From positions 53,501-117,500 of the forward strand of contig NW_025422528.1 in assembly GCF_904849725.1 (NCBI RefSeq): a stretch of 64,000 nt of DNA. The letters are read 5' to 3'. Below, one piece after another: positions 34,001 through 46,972 of the stretch. The notes under the pieces were generated by a model. That model was not told the DNA's origin, ran no database searches, and was given only the letters and a program-made list of their open reading frames with translations. The translations under genes and the position numbers were made by a program. The stretch is from Hordeum vulgare subsp. vulgare (taxonomy: Eukaryota; Streptophyta; Magnoliopsida; Poales; Poaceae). Within the stretch, counting starts at the first letter, position 1; every line of letters starts with the position of its first letter.

Positions 34001-35441
34001 TATCCATAAATGGCTTGTTTTTGGTAATCGACGAAGATTACCATATTGATATTCGGGCGCATGGTAAACATCAGTACTCCAGTGCATTTCGCCGTCTGAT
34101 TCAGAATAAATATGCTTTTGTACCCTTTCTTTAAAATGTAAAGTGGACGTTCCGGCACGAATCTCCGCAATTACTTGTTCAGATTTTACATATTGATCAT
34201 TTTGCACTAGAATCAAGCTTTTTGAGGGAATATTCACACTATAGAATATCTTGACTCTGAATAGTTACATGCAAGTCTATATAACATAGAAAAGCAGGCT
34301 GTCCATGACGGGTACGTGTGGGGTGAACCAAATTCTCATTGAATTGGATTTTTCCATTCGAAGGGGATCGTACAAGGTCGGCAGTACCCCCTGTGAATAC
34401 TCCGCCAGTATGAAAAGTTCTTAATGTTAGTTGAGTCCCTGGCTCCCCAATTGATTGACCCGCAATAATACCTACGGCTTCTCCCAATTCCACCAGATCA
34501 CTATGAGTAGGACTCCGGCCATAGCATAATTGACAGATCCAAGAAGTGCTTCGGCAAGTAAAGGGGGTTCTAATATATATTGGTTGTGCTCGAAATGGTT
34601 GTGCTCGAAAGGCAGTTATGAATCGATTGACTAATCCAATTCCAATATCTTGATTTCGCGCGGCAATGCATCGTGAACCGATATATATATCGTCTGCTAA
34701 TACACGACCAATTAGTGTTTGGACAAAAAGTTTTTCCGTCATCCCATTTTGAGGACTTACAGAAATACCTCGGATAGTACCACAATCTCTTCTACGCACA
34801 ATAATATGTTGAACTACTTCAACAAGTCTACGTGTAAGATATCCAGCATCTGCTGTTCGTACAGCAGTATCTACAACCCCTTTGCGGGCTCCATAGCAGG
34901 AAATTATATATTCTGTCAAAGAAAGTCCCTCGCGTAAATTGCTTTGAATAGGTAAATCAATCATTTGTCCTTGAGGGTCCGACATTAATCCTCTCATACC
35001 TACTAATTGGTGTACTTGAGATGCATTTCCTCTGGCTCCTGAAAAAGACATTAGATAGACTGGATTAGAAGGATCCGTTATCCGAAAATTTGAATTCATT
35101 TCTTGTTTCAAATATTCACTTGTCGCATACCATATCTCAACAGATTGGCGTAATTTTTCTACCGCGTGTACAGCCCCATAATAATAGTGTTTCTCCAAAA
35201 GAAAACTCTGTTGTTCCGCGTCTTGGACTAACCATCCCTTAGAGGGTATTGTTAAAAGATCCTCGATTCCTAACGAAATCGATGTAGTAGTGGCTTGATA
35301 GAAGCCCAGAGTCTTTAGTTGATCCAGTATATGGGATGTATATCCCATTCCAAAATGATCTATTAATCTGCTAATAAGTCGTTTCATACCAGTTCCGTCT
35401 ATCTCTTTATTATGAAAGACCAGATTGGCCCGTTCCGCCAT
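31010..35441 (-). CDS. rpoC2: RNA polymerase beta'' subunit (reading frame interrupted)
   Basis: RpoC2 is the C-terminal half of bacterial beta' in the plastid-encoded RNA polymerase. Residues run from [20 protein letters not shown] at 35441 to a TAG at 34239-34241 (400 residues). The homology then continues in another frame from [16 protein letters not shown] to 31010. The join needs two more bases near 34241 (CTATAGTGTG instead of an expected CTATATAGTGTG). With them the product would be about 1477 residues, normal for grasses. The [16 protein letters not shown] motif is present. A grass-specific acidic repeat (about 33180-33640) and a 15-bp tandem duplication encoding FRAQP twice (34581-34610) are also present. 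It is third in the rpoB-rpoC1-rpoC2 operon. Confidence 0.93.
33180..33640 (-). repeat. Acidic repeat insertion in rpoC2
   Basis: The coding strand repeats degenerate units of about 7 codons such as [14 protein letters not shown] and EDSEDEY, so the DNA is full of imperfect direct repeats (complement of TTCGTCCTCT... CATATTC). This grass-specific insertion in the middle of RpoC2 is known to vary in length between species. It keeps the frame open here. Confidence 0.9.
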
Positions 35442-35650
35442 ACATAAGTACCCCCTTTTCGGCTGAGTAGGATTCGACAATTGCTGAGTAGGATTCGACA
35501 ATGGGCCTGAGTCAGTGATTCGAAAATTTAATTAACTTAATTGCCTCAATCTCAATCTGGATTCGCGTGGCAAATAATGATGATACTAGGGAAATCGGAA
35601 TGCCCCCCGAAAGCAAAGGGGAGGGGCATCGCCGAATCTAACTTTCTTGT

Positions 35651-37699
35651 TTAGGTAGTGTATGAATAGGCCTGACTAAATCCTTGTACGGCTTCCTCTA
35701 TTTCTCTATAAAAAGAAATATGACCAAGAGTGGTTCGAATGTATATCGAACGAATTTCTTTTTTTCTATTTCCCATTATTAGATAGTGAGCATAAATCTC
35801 ATGATAAGTCCCCAAAGATTCATATTGAATTTCAATCGGAACTTCTCTTGACCCAATGACGCGTTGATCCAGGTTCCATCGTAGCCACAAGGGACTATCT
35901 AAACTGATTAGTTTTTGTCTATAAGCTCCCAGTGCATCATAAGAACTAGAAAAATGGGGTTCTTTATCTTTCCTATACTTAGAATTATTATTATTGTAAT
36001 TGACTTTTAAATTTGGATAGTTTCTGAAACTATTATATCTATTTGCACAAATACCTCGACGCTTTCCAATTGTTAATACATAAAGCCCGATAAGCATGTC
36101 TTGGGTTGGTACGCAAATAGGATCCCCAATAGCAGGAGATAAGAGATTCATATGAGAAAACATAAGTAAACGGGCTTCCGCCTGAGCTTCCAAGGATAAA
36201 GGTAGATGAACAGCCATTTGATCTCCATCAAAGTCTGCATTGAAACCCTTACACACTAATGGGTGTAAAGAAATAGTACGCCCCTCTACTAAAGTGGGTT
36301 GAAAGGCCTGTATGCCTAATCTATGCAGAGTAGGTGCTCTATTTAACAGTACAGGATGTCCCCGCATAACTTCTTGAAGTATTTCCCATACAATGGGTTC
36401 CTTTTCCCAAATTTTCCTTTTAGCAATCCTGACATTAGAAGTGGCGCGTTTCGTGATTAAATCGCGAATTACAAATAGCTGAAAAAGCTTTATTGCTATC
36501 TCTAGAGGTAATCCACATTGATGTAATGAAAGCGAAGGACCCACAACAATGACAGAACGCCCCGAGTAATCGACCCGTTTCCCAAGCAGAGTCTCGCGAA
36601 ACCTTCCCTCTTTACCTTCAATTACATCTGAAAGTGATTTGTATACTTTATTGTGACCATCCCTCGTCGGTTGCCCGCGGGACCCACTATCAAGAAGTGT
36701 ATCCACGGCTTCTTGTACCAATTTTTCCTGGCACATTACTAAATCTGCTGGCGCTAATTCACTTCTTTTTAATAGATAGGCAAGATTGTTGTTCCGACGG
36801 ATAACTCTCTTATAAAGTTCATTAATGTCTGAAGTCACTACTTTATCTCCAGACCTATAAACAATAGGTCTCAATTCGGGAGGAAGAACCGGTAATAAGC
36901 ACAAAACCATCCATTCTGGTTCTACATTTGTTTGAATAAAATGTTTCGCCAATTGCATGCGTCTAATCAAAAAAACTTTTCTTATTCGTCTTTTTCTATC
37001 TTCCCACTCATCTCCACTATACCCCTCGTCTTCTAATTCCTTCCATTCGACCAAAGAATTCTCTATAATAATTCGCAAATCCAAATCTGCTAATTGTTCT
37101 CTAATAGCACCTGCTCCTGTCGCAATTTCCCGATTTCGAAATGTTGCAAAGCCTGGGGTAGAAAAAAAGGGAGAAATGCTGTGGTTACAGGATGCAATTT
37201 CCTCTTCGAATAAACCTCGTAATCGTAAAAAAGTGGGTTTTTTAGTGCTGGGCCTAGCAAAAGAGAAATCGCCGTATACTAGGCCCTCCAACTTCTTAAG
37301 AGGTTTATCTAAAAGATTCGCGATATAACTAGGAAGACCTTTCAAATACCACACATGAGTCACGGGACATGCGAGTTTGATGTATCCCATTTGATATCTT
37401 CGTATCCGAGAATCCACAAATTCTACCCCGCATTTTTGGCAAAATCTTTCGTCTTCGTTTTCAGCTCCGCTCGCTCGAGAATTGCCACAACCGCAAATCC
37501 CGCTTTTTATGGGTCCAAAGATTCTTTCGCAAAACAATCCATCTTTTTCTGGTTTATCGGTTTTATAATGAAAAGTAGAGGGCCTTGTGACTTCGCCAAC
37601 GGCTTCTCCATTAGGTAGGTTTTTGTTAGCCCAAGCCTTTATTTGTTGAGGGGAAACGAGTCCAATTTGAAGTTGTTGATGTTTATATTGGTCAATCAT
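35651..37699 (-). CDS. rpoC1: RNA polymerase beta' subunit (no intron)
   Basis: RpoC1 is the N-terminal half of bacterial beta' and holds the polymerase active-site motif NADFDGDQM, which binds the catalytic Mg2+. From [20 protein letters not shown] the product is 682 residues. Zinc-binding cysteines appear in the [12 protein letters not shown] and CQKCGVEF region. The frame is continuous, so the rpoC1 intron found in most angiosperms is absent, as in grasses. An upstream extension to 37780 overlaps the end of rpoB and is not conserved. Confidence 0.97.
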   Translation of the reverse strand: MIDQYKHQQLQIGLVSPQQIKAWANKNLPNGEAVGEVTRPSTFHYKTDKPEKDGLFCERIFGPIKSGICGCGNSRASGAENEDERFCQKCGVEFVDSRIRRYQMGYIKLACPVTHVWYLKGLPSYIANLLDKPLKKLEGLVYGDFSFARPSTKKPTFLRLRGLFEEEIASCNHSISPFFSTPGFATFRNREIATGAGAIREQLADLDLRIIIENSLVEWKELEDEGYSGDEWEDRKRRIRKVFLIRRMQLAKHFIQTNVEPEWMVLCLLPVLPPELRPIVYRSGDKVVTSDINELYKRVIRRNNNLAYLLKRSELAPADLVMCQEKLVQEAVDTLLDSGSRGQPTRDGHNKVYKSLSDVIEGKEGRFRETLLGKRVDYSGRSVIVVGPSLSLHQCGLPLEIAIKLFQLFVIRDLITKRATSNVRIAKRKIWEKEPIVWEILQEVMRGHPVLLNRAPTLHRLGIQAFQPTLVEGRTISLHPLVCKGFNADFDGDQMAVHLPLSLEAQAEARLLMFSHMNLLSPAIGDPICVPTQDMLIGLYVLTIGKRRGICANRYNSFRNYPNLKVNYNNNNSKYRKDKEPHFSSSYDALGAYRQKLISLDSPLWLRWNLDQRVIGSREVPIEIQYESLGTYHEIYAHYLIMGNRKKEIRSIYIRTTLGHISFYREIEEAVQGFSQAYSYTT

Positions 37700-37736
37700 A
37701 AAATAGAAATAAGAAAAGAATTTATATTTATTCCGA

Positions 37737-40700
37737 TCAAACTTCCTCCCTATTAACCTGGAAGTTCTTTTCAGATACAAGGAAATGATTCAGTTCTAGA
37801 GCCAAAGATCGTAGTTCTCGAACGAGCACTCGAAAAGATTCTGGAGGATCCTCATGATTAGGTATTCTTTTTCCCCAGATCGTAGCATTAAGTATTTCTT
37901 GGCGAGCTATAAGATGGTCAGATTTATAAGTAAGTATCTCTTGTAAAATATGAGCAACACCAAATCCTTCTAAAGCCCAAACTTCCATTTCTCCTACTCG
38001 TTGTCCCCCTTGCTTGGCTCTTCCTCTAACCGGTTGTTGTGTAACAAGTGAGTAGGGCCCAGTAGAACGCCCATGAATTTTCTCATCAACTTGATGAATT
38101 AATTTTAAGATATAGGACTTCCCTATTAGAACAGGTTGCTCAAAGGGGTCGCCTGTTCTTCCATCAAATATTCTGCTTTTTCCCGGGTACTCGGGTTCAA
38201 ATACCCATGGATTTTTTGTTTCTTTACTGGCTTCATATAATTCTGAAAACACAAGTTTTCTTGAAGCCTCTTGCTCATATCTCTCATCAAAGGGTGCTAT
38301 TCTATAATGTTTCTTTAGCAGATCCCCCGCTAATCCGAGCGAGCTTTCAAATATTTGTCCCACATTCATTCGGGAGGGTACTCCTAAGGGATTGAAGACC
38401 ATATCAACGGGTGTTCCATCTTGCAAATAGGGCATATCTTGCCTAGGCAAAATTTTGGAAATGATCCCTTTATTCCCATGTCTTCCGGCTACTTTATCCC
38501 CAACTTTGATTTCACGTTTCTGTAAAATATATACACGAACCATTATGTCGAGGGGGTCCCTTTGGATCCATTTCACATCGATAACGCGCCCTCTTCCACC
38601 TATAGGTAATTTCAGAGAAGTTTCTTTTGAAGTGGAAACCTCAAGGCCGAATATGGCCCGTAATAATCCAGCTTCTGCGATATATGATGATTCGCTCGCT
38701 ATCTGAGGCGTTAATTTACCTACTAAAATATCACCAGTTTCTACCCAGGATCCCAACCTAACAACTCCATTTTTGTCCAAATTGCGGAGTAAATGTTCTT
38801 CTAGATGTGGTATTTCTTTAGTGATTTTTTCAGCGGAGCCCTGGCTTGTCGTATCCGTCTGAATTTCATATTTCCGGATGTGAAAAGAGGTATAAATATC
38901 CTCATATACCAAACGTTCGCTAATTAGTACTGCGTCTTCAAAATTGTAACCTTCCCATGGCATATAAGCTACTAATACGTTTTTTCCTAAAGCAAGTTCC
39001 CCCCCAACTGTAGCAGCTCCTTCTGCTAAAATTTGTCCTTTTTTAATGGATTTACCCCGTGGAACCCGAGGTTTTTGGTGCATACAAGTATTTTTGTTAG
39101 AGCGACGGTGGTTAACTAAAGGAATACTTATAGTCTTCCCACTACTTGATAAAAGTATCTTATGACTATCAGTAGAAATGATCTTTCCCTCGCGTTCGGC
39201 TATAACGGAAACCCTCGAATCTAGAGCTGTTTGGCGTTCCAATCCAGTTCCAACAATGCATTTCTCGGACCGAGAAAGTGGAACTGCTTGGCGCTGCATA
39301 TTAGAACTCATTAAAGCCCGATTCGCATCATTGTGCTCAATAAAAGGAATGAGAGAACCCCCAATAGAAAAATATTGGAAAGGAAAAATACTTCTAACAT
39401 GAATCTGTTCCCATGCAATAGTCAAGAATTCTTGGCGGTATCTAGCTGGAACAACCTGTTCTTCCTGAATACCTTGATTCAAGGACAAAGAATTTCCTGC
39501 TGCTATCATATAATACTCATCTCTATTTGGTGATAGATAAACCACCTGTCTCTCTTTTTTTTCTTTTGCTTTCTCAGCAGATATTTCATAAAACGGACTC
39601 TCTATAGATCCCCACAAGTGATCAATTCTCGCATGAATTGCTAAGGATCCAGTAAGTCCAACATTGATTCCTTCAGACGTGTCAATTGGACAAATACGCC
39701 CATAGTGACTCGGATGAATATCTCGGCTCCGAAAACTTGCGGTTCTCCCCGTCAACCCTCCAGGACCTAAACAACTCACTTTTCGCCCATGAACAGTTTG
39801 TGTCAATGGATTCGTTTGATCAAAAACTTGAGATAATGGGTATGTGCCAAAAAAGGTCTCATAAGTAGTTATTAATAAAATTGAAGTTGAAGTTGGAGTT
39901 ACCAAAGTTTGGGGAGTCGGTTTCGATTGACGTATGAATACTCTACGAATAGTTTTTTGAACTGCATGTTGTAAACGACCAAGAGCCAATCCGAATTGAT
40001 CTTGTAACAGATCCGCAACCGAACGAATACGTTTATTTTTCAAGTGATTCATATCGTCATCGTCAAGTATACCCGTTCCAAATTTCATTCCAATCAAATG
40101 ATCCGTAGCGGCCAATACATCTCGTGGTAACAAGAATGTATTGTTCTGAGGTATATCAAGATTAAGTCTCCGATTCATATTTCGTCGACCAATCCTTCCT
40201 AATTCACATTTTTGTTGAAAAAATTTCTTTTGTAATTCCTCGCATAAGGACTCCGAAAATACCAGGTCCCCACCTACACAAGCAAATTGTTGATAAAACT
40301 CCAAAATAGCTTTTTCTTTTGACTCAATCCTCTTCTTCTCCTTAGCATTCGGGAAAGACAAGAAAATTTCAGGGTAGGAAACATTATCTAGAATTTCTCT
40401 TAGATTCGAACCCATAGCTGATGATAGAACTAGAATAGATATCTTTTGTTTTCTACTCACGCGAGCCCATATCCTTTCTTTTTTATCAATTGCTAATTCC
40501 GATCTCCCTCCCCAATCTGATATTATAGTCCCGGTGTAGATAGAAATTCCCTTATGATCTAATTCCGAGCGGTAGTAAATACCAGGACTTAGCAATATTT
40601 GATTGATCACAATTCGGTATATTCCATTTATAATAAAGGTTCCTAAGGAATTCATTATAGGAATGTTTCCGATAGAAATGGTTTGCTTTTGCACATCGAA

Positions 40701-40967
40701 ACCAAAAATTAATCTCGCAGATACATATAATTCGGAAGAATAGGTGAGTGATTCATACACAGCATCTCTTTCTTTTATCGAGGGTTCTAGCAATTGATAT
40801 CCTTTCGCAAATAATTGAAATGCAATTTCGTGATCTGGATCTTTAATTGTTGGAAACTTGTCAAGTTCTTCTGCCAAGGCTTGATTAATGAACCTAAAAA
40901 ATCCCTCGAATTGGATCTGACTAAATCCGGGTATTGTGGACATTCCCTCGTTTCCATTCCGGAGCAT
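37737..40967 (-). CDS. rpoB: RNA polymerase beta subunit
   Basis: RpoB is the beta subunit of the plastid-encoded RNA polymerase. From [20 protein letters not shown] the product is 1076 residues. Conserved blocks include [60 protein letters not shown] and [17 protein letters not shown] further ATG 9 codons upstream is in frame but not used in grasses. It is the first gene of rpoB-rpoC1-rpoC2, which in plants is transcribed by the nuclear-encoded phage-type polymerase. Confidence 0.97.
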   Translation of the reverse strand: MLRNGNEGMSTIPGFSQIQFEGFFRFINQALAEELDKFPTIKDPDHEIAFQLFAKGYQLLEPSIKERDAVYESLTYSSELYVSARLIFGFDVQKQTISIGNIPIMNSLGTFIINGIYRIVINQILLSPGIYYRSELDHKGISIYTGTIISDWGGRSELAIDKKERIWARVSRKQKISILVLSSAMGSNLREILDNVSYPEIFLSFPNAKEKKRIESKEKAILEFYQQFACVGGDLVFSESLCEELQKKFFQQKCELGRIGRRNMNRRLNLDIPQNNTFLLPRDVLAATDHLIGMKFGTGILDDDDMNHLKNKRIRSVADLLQDQFGLALGRLQHAVQKTIRRVFIRQSKPTPQTLVTPTSTSILLITTYETFFGTYPLSQVFDQTNPLTQTVHGRKVSCLGPGGLTGRTASFRSRDIHPSHYGRICPIDTSEGINVGLTGSLAIHARIDHLWGSIESPFYEISAEKAKEKKERQVVYLSPNRDEYYMIAAGNSLSLNQGIQEEQVVPARYRQEFLTIAWEQIHVRSIFPFQYFSIGGSLIPFIEHNDANRALMSSNMQRQAVPLSRSEKCIVGTGLERQTALDSRVSVIAEREGKIISTDSHKILLSSSGKTISIPLVNHRRSNKNTCMHQKPRVPRGKSIKKGQILAEGAATVGGELALGKNVLVAYMPWEGYNFEDAVLISERLVYEDIYTSFHIRKYEIQTDTTSQGSAEKITKEIPHLEEHLLRNLDKNGVVRLGSWVETGDILVGKLTPQIASESSYIAEAGLLRAIFGLEVSTSKETSLKLPIGGRGRVIDVKWIQRDPLDIMVRVYILQKREIKVGDKVAGRHGNKGIISKILPRQDMPYLQDGTPVDMVFNPLGVPSRMNVGQIFESSLGLAGDLLKKHYRIAPFDERYEQEASRKLVFSELYEASKETKNPWVFEPEYPGKSRIFDGRTGDPFEQPVLIGKSYILKLIHQVDEKIHGRSTGPYSLVTQQPVRGRAKQGGQRVGEMEVWALEGFGVAHILQEILTYKSDHLIARQEILNATIWGKRIPNHEDPPESFRVLVRELRSLALELNHFLVSEKNFQVNREEV

Positions 40968-42132
40968 CTTAATCTTAAGTTTCCTGTTTATCAAAGAAAA
41001 ATTCCATTATCAGCTCACTCTTCATCAATCCCTACGGATTGATCTAGCAATCATGGAATCTATATTCTGTTTACTGAATCACATGAAATTCTAGGGAACT
41101 CCACATACGTATTTCATATATGTATTTCATACATATGAATAGAGACCATTTCGACGAAAATTCTAGTTTACCAGGGGTACAAATGAAATGAAAATGAATT
41201 GCTAAAATATTCCTACAAAAAAAATTATGCCACTTATACTTTATAATATTCTAATCAGATTGAATGGCAAAGATTTCTCATTTTATCCCCTTTCTATGAA
41301 TGTAATAAAGCCGTAATATAATACACTAGAAAGTTTTACTTTACTTCGATTTAGAATAGCGTGCTTACTTTAATTTCTAAAAATAATTTGAGGGTTCTTT
41401 TTTATTTCGGATCGGAGTAGTATAATTGCTAGAAAATTAAGTATTTCATTGTGGAATTCTAAAATAAAGTAAGTCCCTTTTTTAAGTACATGCCAATCTA
41501 ATTATCCACCTCTCCCCATATCCATGCTTTTCTTTTATCGTAATTTCACTTGGGTAGGCCAAGATAGTCAGGTTATACTCTAATATCAGAGCAAATTTCC
41601 TTTTTTTATTCAAGATATTTAATTTAATACTTTGAAAAATTAAAGCACGATTCCCCATAGAGATATGTACATAAAGGGGATCTTTGGATAATAATGCTGC
41701 TCGGACCTAAAGTTCACCTATACACGGATTAAGCATAAAGCCATAATATTTTATTATGCCATTGAAATTGAAGGGGGGGAGATAATACCGATTTAAGAGT
41801 AGTTCACTACTGCAATTCAAAAAAGAAAGAGAATTCTAGTTAATGGTTCCAATTTGTTCTGAATTTTGCAGCCTGTGACTAGAAATCCACTTTTCTTCTT
41901 TTTCATCTCAATAGAAAGAAATGGGAAGTTTTATTGTGTTAGCAATGTATGTTTTAAGATAGAATCTATCGAGGAGAATAATCGAAACTGGATCAAAAAA
42001 AGCAGGAGTATCTTTTTTGAAAAAGATTGGAAAAAAGTAAGTTTAATTATATTCAAAATAAAAGAAAGGGGCTTTTCGTAAGAAAACGTGGATGAATACT
42101 TGCTGTTTTCTAGATTTTCGATCGGATTTTTT
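40968..42132. other. rpoB-trnC spacer
   Basis: A 1165-bp AT-rich spacer between the divergent rpoB and trnC-GCA. It should contain the rpoB promoter, read by the phage-type polymerase, but I cannot place its short motif with confidence. A TACGTATTTCATATATGTATTTCAT near-duplication lies at about 41107-41130. Small open frames near 41866-42146 are low-complexity and look like chance. Confidence 0.6.
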
Positions 42133-42203
42133 GGCGGCATGGCCAAGCGGTAAGGCAGGGGACTGCAAATCCTTTATCCCCAGTTCAAATCTGGGTGCCG
42201 CCT
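42133..42203 (+). tRNA. trnC-GCA: tRNA-Cys (GCA)
   Basis: A 71-nt cloverleaf with acceptor GGCGGCA paired to TGCCGCC, anticodon GCA in CTGCAAA and T-arm CAGTTCAAATCTG. It lies between rpoB and petN, the conserved order. Confidence 0.95.
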
Positions 42204-43017
<814 letters not shown>

Positions 43018-43733
43018 GGATACGATACTACTAATTGATTAAGTAATCAAATTGTTGTATCAATTCTTTTTTTAATTGATCGTTTTGCATTAATTATTTT
43101 GTCAAACGTTATTCTTTAATCTTTTTCTTTAGTTTTGTTTCACTCCTGTAAGAAACTCTTGTATTGTAAGAAAGAGCCATTATACCAATTAAGAATTTCT
43201 ACTAGAAATGACTAATGGTTAAAAAAAGTTCTATACATAAGAAAATTAGACTTTCTTCCACGGAACTATTCACGGCATATCACACATTTTCCATTTGTTT
43301 TATACTCTTTCTTTATTCTTAGAATAATTTTTATTCTCTTTTGAAGCATCTCGCGGGATATTTAAGCATGAAAGATTCGCTGGTTTTTTCCTTTTACTTT
43401 TTACTATAGTCTATTCTTATATTATTTTTCTTTCCTTCCATGGATTCTTTGGTCAAGAATTGTCTTCGATTTTTTTATTTTGACCTGATTGAAATTAAGT
43501 GGATGCAATGAAAAAAGAAATTGAATTAGACTACTTAACTATTTCAATCTACTAATCTATTCTATGTAGATTCAAAGATAATATAATAGAAAGACTCTAA
43601 AGTGTCGTAGAAAAAACTATATGTAGTTCTTTCTACCACACTTTAAGATTCCAACCAGATCCTTTCATTTAAGACTTGGATTTTTTTTATTTAATCCCTT
43701 TTTCATTTCTTCAATGATTAATTGGAATTCCAC
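43018..43733. other. petN-psbM spacer
   Basis: A 716-bp AT-rich spacer between convergent petN and psbM. Apart from a hairpin at 43597-43647, nothing coding is seen. Confidence 0.6.
43597..43647 (-). terminator. Hairpin downstream of psbM
   Basis: The arms CTAAAGTG...GTAGAAA and TTTCTAC...CACTTTA pair over about 15 bp with small bulges. It lies roughly 90 bases past the psbM stop and could set the psbM or petN mRNA 3' end. Confidence 0.5.
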
Positions 43734-44615
<882 letters not shown>

Positions 44616-44689
44616 CGGGACTGACGGGGCTCGAACCCGCAGCTTCCGCCTTGACAGGGCGGTGCTCTGACCAATTGAACTACAATCCC
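44616..44689 (-). tRNA. trnD-GUC: tRNA-Asp (GUC)
   Basis: A 74-nt cloverleaf on the minus strand with acceptor GGGATTG and TAGTCCC-type partner, anticodon GTC in CTGTCAA and T-arm CGGGTTCGAGCCCCG. It is the last of the trnE-trnY-trnD group, which is transcribed together. Confidence 0.95.
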
Positions 44690-45047
44690 CGCGGGGTGTA
44701 TGGCATACCCATTCTTAAATAGAACCATAAGAAGATTCGATTCGTCTGTCGTACTCTAAGAAATAGACGAATCATATACTACATACCCACATATTAATAT
44801 TATATTATACGTGGGTATAGTGAGAGTGACATAACTAGTATGTCGTGATTTTTTATCACTAAAAATGGATAATAATCCACCCTTCAACAAGAAAAACTCT
44901 TTTGTTTGTAAGAAAGGAATGAGAGAGATATGGATTAGAAAAAAAAATCCCCTTTTTTATTTCTCTTTTATTTCTATAGATCAGACATTTTATTTTATGG
45001 GAGAAAAACAAAAGGATTTAGTTCATATTCACGAAGCCCTAGATTTT
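44690..45047. other. trnD-trnY spacer
   Basis: A 358-bp spacer inside the trnE-trnY-trnD transcription unit, unusually long for this pair. It has a near-palindromic ACCCACATATTAATATTATATTATACGTGGGT (about 44784-44816) and no gene. Confidence 0.6.
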
Positions 45048-45129
45048 TGGGCCGAGCTGGATTTGAACCAGCGTAGACATTGTCAACGAATTTACAGTCC
45101 GTCCCCATTAACCACTCGGGCATCGACCC
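45048..45129 (-). tRNA. trnY-GUA: tRNA-Tyr (GUA)
   Basis: A class II tRNA on the minus strand with acceptor GGGTCGA paired to TCGGCCC, anticodon GTA in CTGTAAA and T-arm CTGGTTCAAATCCAG. The length is 82 nt. From memory the plant gene is usually 84 nt with a variable arm containing CAATATGTC; here it reads CAATGTC, two bases shorter. The arm can still form a three-pair stem. Confidence 0.92.
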
Positions 45130-45190
45130 AGGAAGAATTTATTCTAGGGTTTTTGCTAATCTATGATTAACCTCCTTTCATAATACTCCC

Positions 45191-45263
45191 TACCCCCAGG
45201 GGAAGTCGAATCCCCGCTGCCTCCTTGAAAGAGAGATGTCCTGAACCACTAGACGATAGGGGC
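45191..45263 (-). tRNA. trnE-UUC: tRNA-Glu (UUC)
   Basis: A 73-nt cloverleaf on the minus strand with acceptor GCCCCTA, anticodon TTC in CTTTCAA and T-arm GGGATTCGACTTCCC. In plastids this tRNA also feeds tetrapyrrole synthesis as glutamyl-tRNA and regulates the phage-type polymerase. Its 5' end is partly duplicated: CACTAGACGATAGGG occurs again at about 45266-45280. Confidence 0.95.
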
Positions 45264-45711
45264 ATCACTAGACGATAGGGCCATATACAACCGCTCGTGA
45301 TTATACTATAATCATAGTATGAGCAGTTTTTTTGAATTGTCAATATACTCGAAAAGTATAACTAGATCCAAAGCAAAGAGTTTTTCTAACTTTTCTGCTA
45401 TGTTTTCATCTAGGATTTTTTTAGTTGATGGTTAGATTAATTCATGGATCATCCTCTACCTTTTAGGGAAATTCATTTTAAATGTATAGAATAAGAATGG
45501 ATTACTAAAAGGGATTCTAGATTAGTTCAGTACAGGTAGTTATTTTATTGATCTAAGATAAGATGAAAAAGAGTCCAATTTTTTTTTTATTTCCATTCCG
45601 TGCTTCATTTAGTGTTCAGACCAAAAATGCATTCATCCCGCACTAAGTCATAAAATTCTCTAAAGAGAAAGCTTCAAAAACAAAGAAAAAAGCGAATCAA
45701 TTTAGTAGAAA
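45264..45711. other. trnE-trnT spacer
   Basis: About 450 bp of AT-rich spacer that includes the presumed trnE promoter and the partial duplication of the trnE 5' end. No gene is supported. Confidence 0.5.
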
Positions 45712-45779
45712 AGTACTCTATCAGATTCGAACCAATGACTTACGTCTTAGCACGAGATTACTCTACCACTAATTTAAAA
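45712..45779 (-). pseudogene. Decayed tandem copy of trnT-GGU
   Basis: This stretch aligns along its whole length with the adjacent intact trnT-GGU. The shared blocks are ATTCGAACCAATGACTTA versus ATTTGAACCGATGACTTA, and ATTACTCTACCACT in both. The acceptor ends no longer pair, and the anticodon loop reads GTGCTAA where the functional gene has ATGGTAA. It therefore looks like an old tandem duplicate that has lost function. Confidence 0.75.
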
Positions 45780-45851
45780 AGCCCTTTATCGGATTTGAAC
45801 CGATGACTTATGCCTTACCATGGCATTACTCTACCACTGAGTTAAAAGGGC
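45780..45851 (-). tRNA. trnT-GGU: tRNA-Thr (GGU)
   Basis: A 72-nt cloverleaf on the minus strand with acceptor GCCCTTT paired to AAAGGGC, anticodon GGT in ATGGTAA and T-arm CGGTTCAAATCCG. It is immediately followed, on its 3' side, by a degenerate second copy. Confidence 0.95.
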
Positions 45852-46972
45852 TTTTTATTTAATTCAAAAATTTGCCACTTTGATTTCCCATTATGGGTCT
45901 ACTGCATAATGTACATATTATATATATATAATATATAGAGATATAGAGAGAGACATTATGTATAGATTGTATATGTATTGATATCTTGAGAGCTCAAAAT
46001 AAAATTAAGAAAAAAAAACATACCCAACTCTTCTTGGTTCATGGTTTTCCGTTTCCGAAGGCTAGTAAAATAGGCGGATTCTGGAACCCCAAGGATTCAA
46101 TGGTATATGGAAAATATAAGATTTCCAATCCTAGCGGGAAAAGGCAGGGAACAGATACCCAATAGGATAGGATCCTTGGGAGGAACTTTTGGTAATGGCC
46201 TTGATCCTCTATGCTATTTTTTATGTGTTCTTAGTTCTATTGAACTTTTTTGATTCTTTTAAACAAGAATCTAATAAACTAGCATTGAGTCAGTGGAAAA
46301 AAGGAGAGAGAGGAAAGTGTTAAATGGAGAGAGTCGACTAATCATAGACTTTTAGGATCTTCTTTACATCAGGTAAATCTGTCAGCCCTGTCCGTTTTTT
46401 TCTTTAAGTTACGACTCTTTAAGTTACAACTCTTTGCTTCTTACTTCTATCAAGCCATAGGGAAAGTCTATGATGAATTTGGAAAACTCATCTCACTCTT
46501 ACTCTATGGCTCGGACTTAATGGGGGAAGAAAACATCTTCTATAATTTCTTTTTTGTTCAATTCTGGACAAAAAAGAAAAGGAAAAAAGGAATTTATAGG
46601 GACAGTGTTACCCCCTATATCCCCTAGTTTATATTGTAGGAATAATAAAACAATTTAGCAGTCTGGCACACTTACGTCCTCGCAAAGTAAATAATGATTA
46701 TTGTAGTCGTAACCGTAGAATAGGATAGGATCCTAATCAAAATAAATACATTTGGTTCAGGCGCTATTAGCAGGGTAAGAAGAGATTTATTTTACAGACC
46801 AGAGGGAGAGGGGCTATCTAAATCCTAAAGTAAAGGCGCGCGATCGAAGTAGAAGTACCAATGGCTCAGTGTCATGAACCTTCTCCATCTGATTCAATAA
46901 GGGGGAATTAGCCTCCTTGTCAAATGGCTATCCTTGACAAAGGGTACCATTTATACCATAATATACAATGTA
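45852..46972. other. trnT-trnG spacer
   Basis: A 1121-bp spacer, one of the longest in the window, on the inversion side of trnG-UCC. It includes an (AT)n run near 45916-45940 and a CTCTTTAAGTTACGACTCTTTAAGTTACAACTC near-duplication at about 46400-46430. No gene or intact tRNA is seen. Confidence 0.6.

Noticed and set aside
35462..35502. 21-bp tandem repeat before rpoC2 read as an N-terminal extension
   Set aside because: The repeat lies upstream of [13 protein letters not shown] and encodes [12 protein letters not shown] only in an unused extension; noted as a spacer repeat, not coding.
44865..45170. 101-codon frame covering trnY
   Set aside because: Its C-terminal part is simply the complement of trnY-GUA; not a protein gene.
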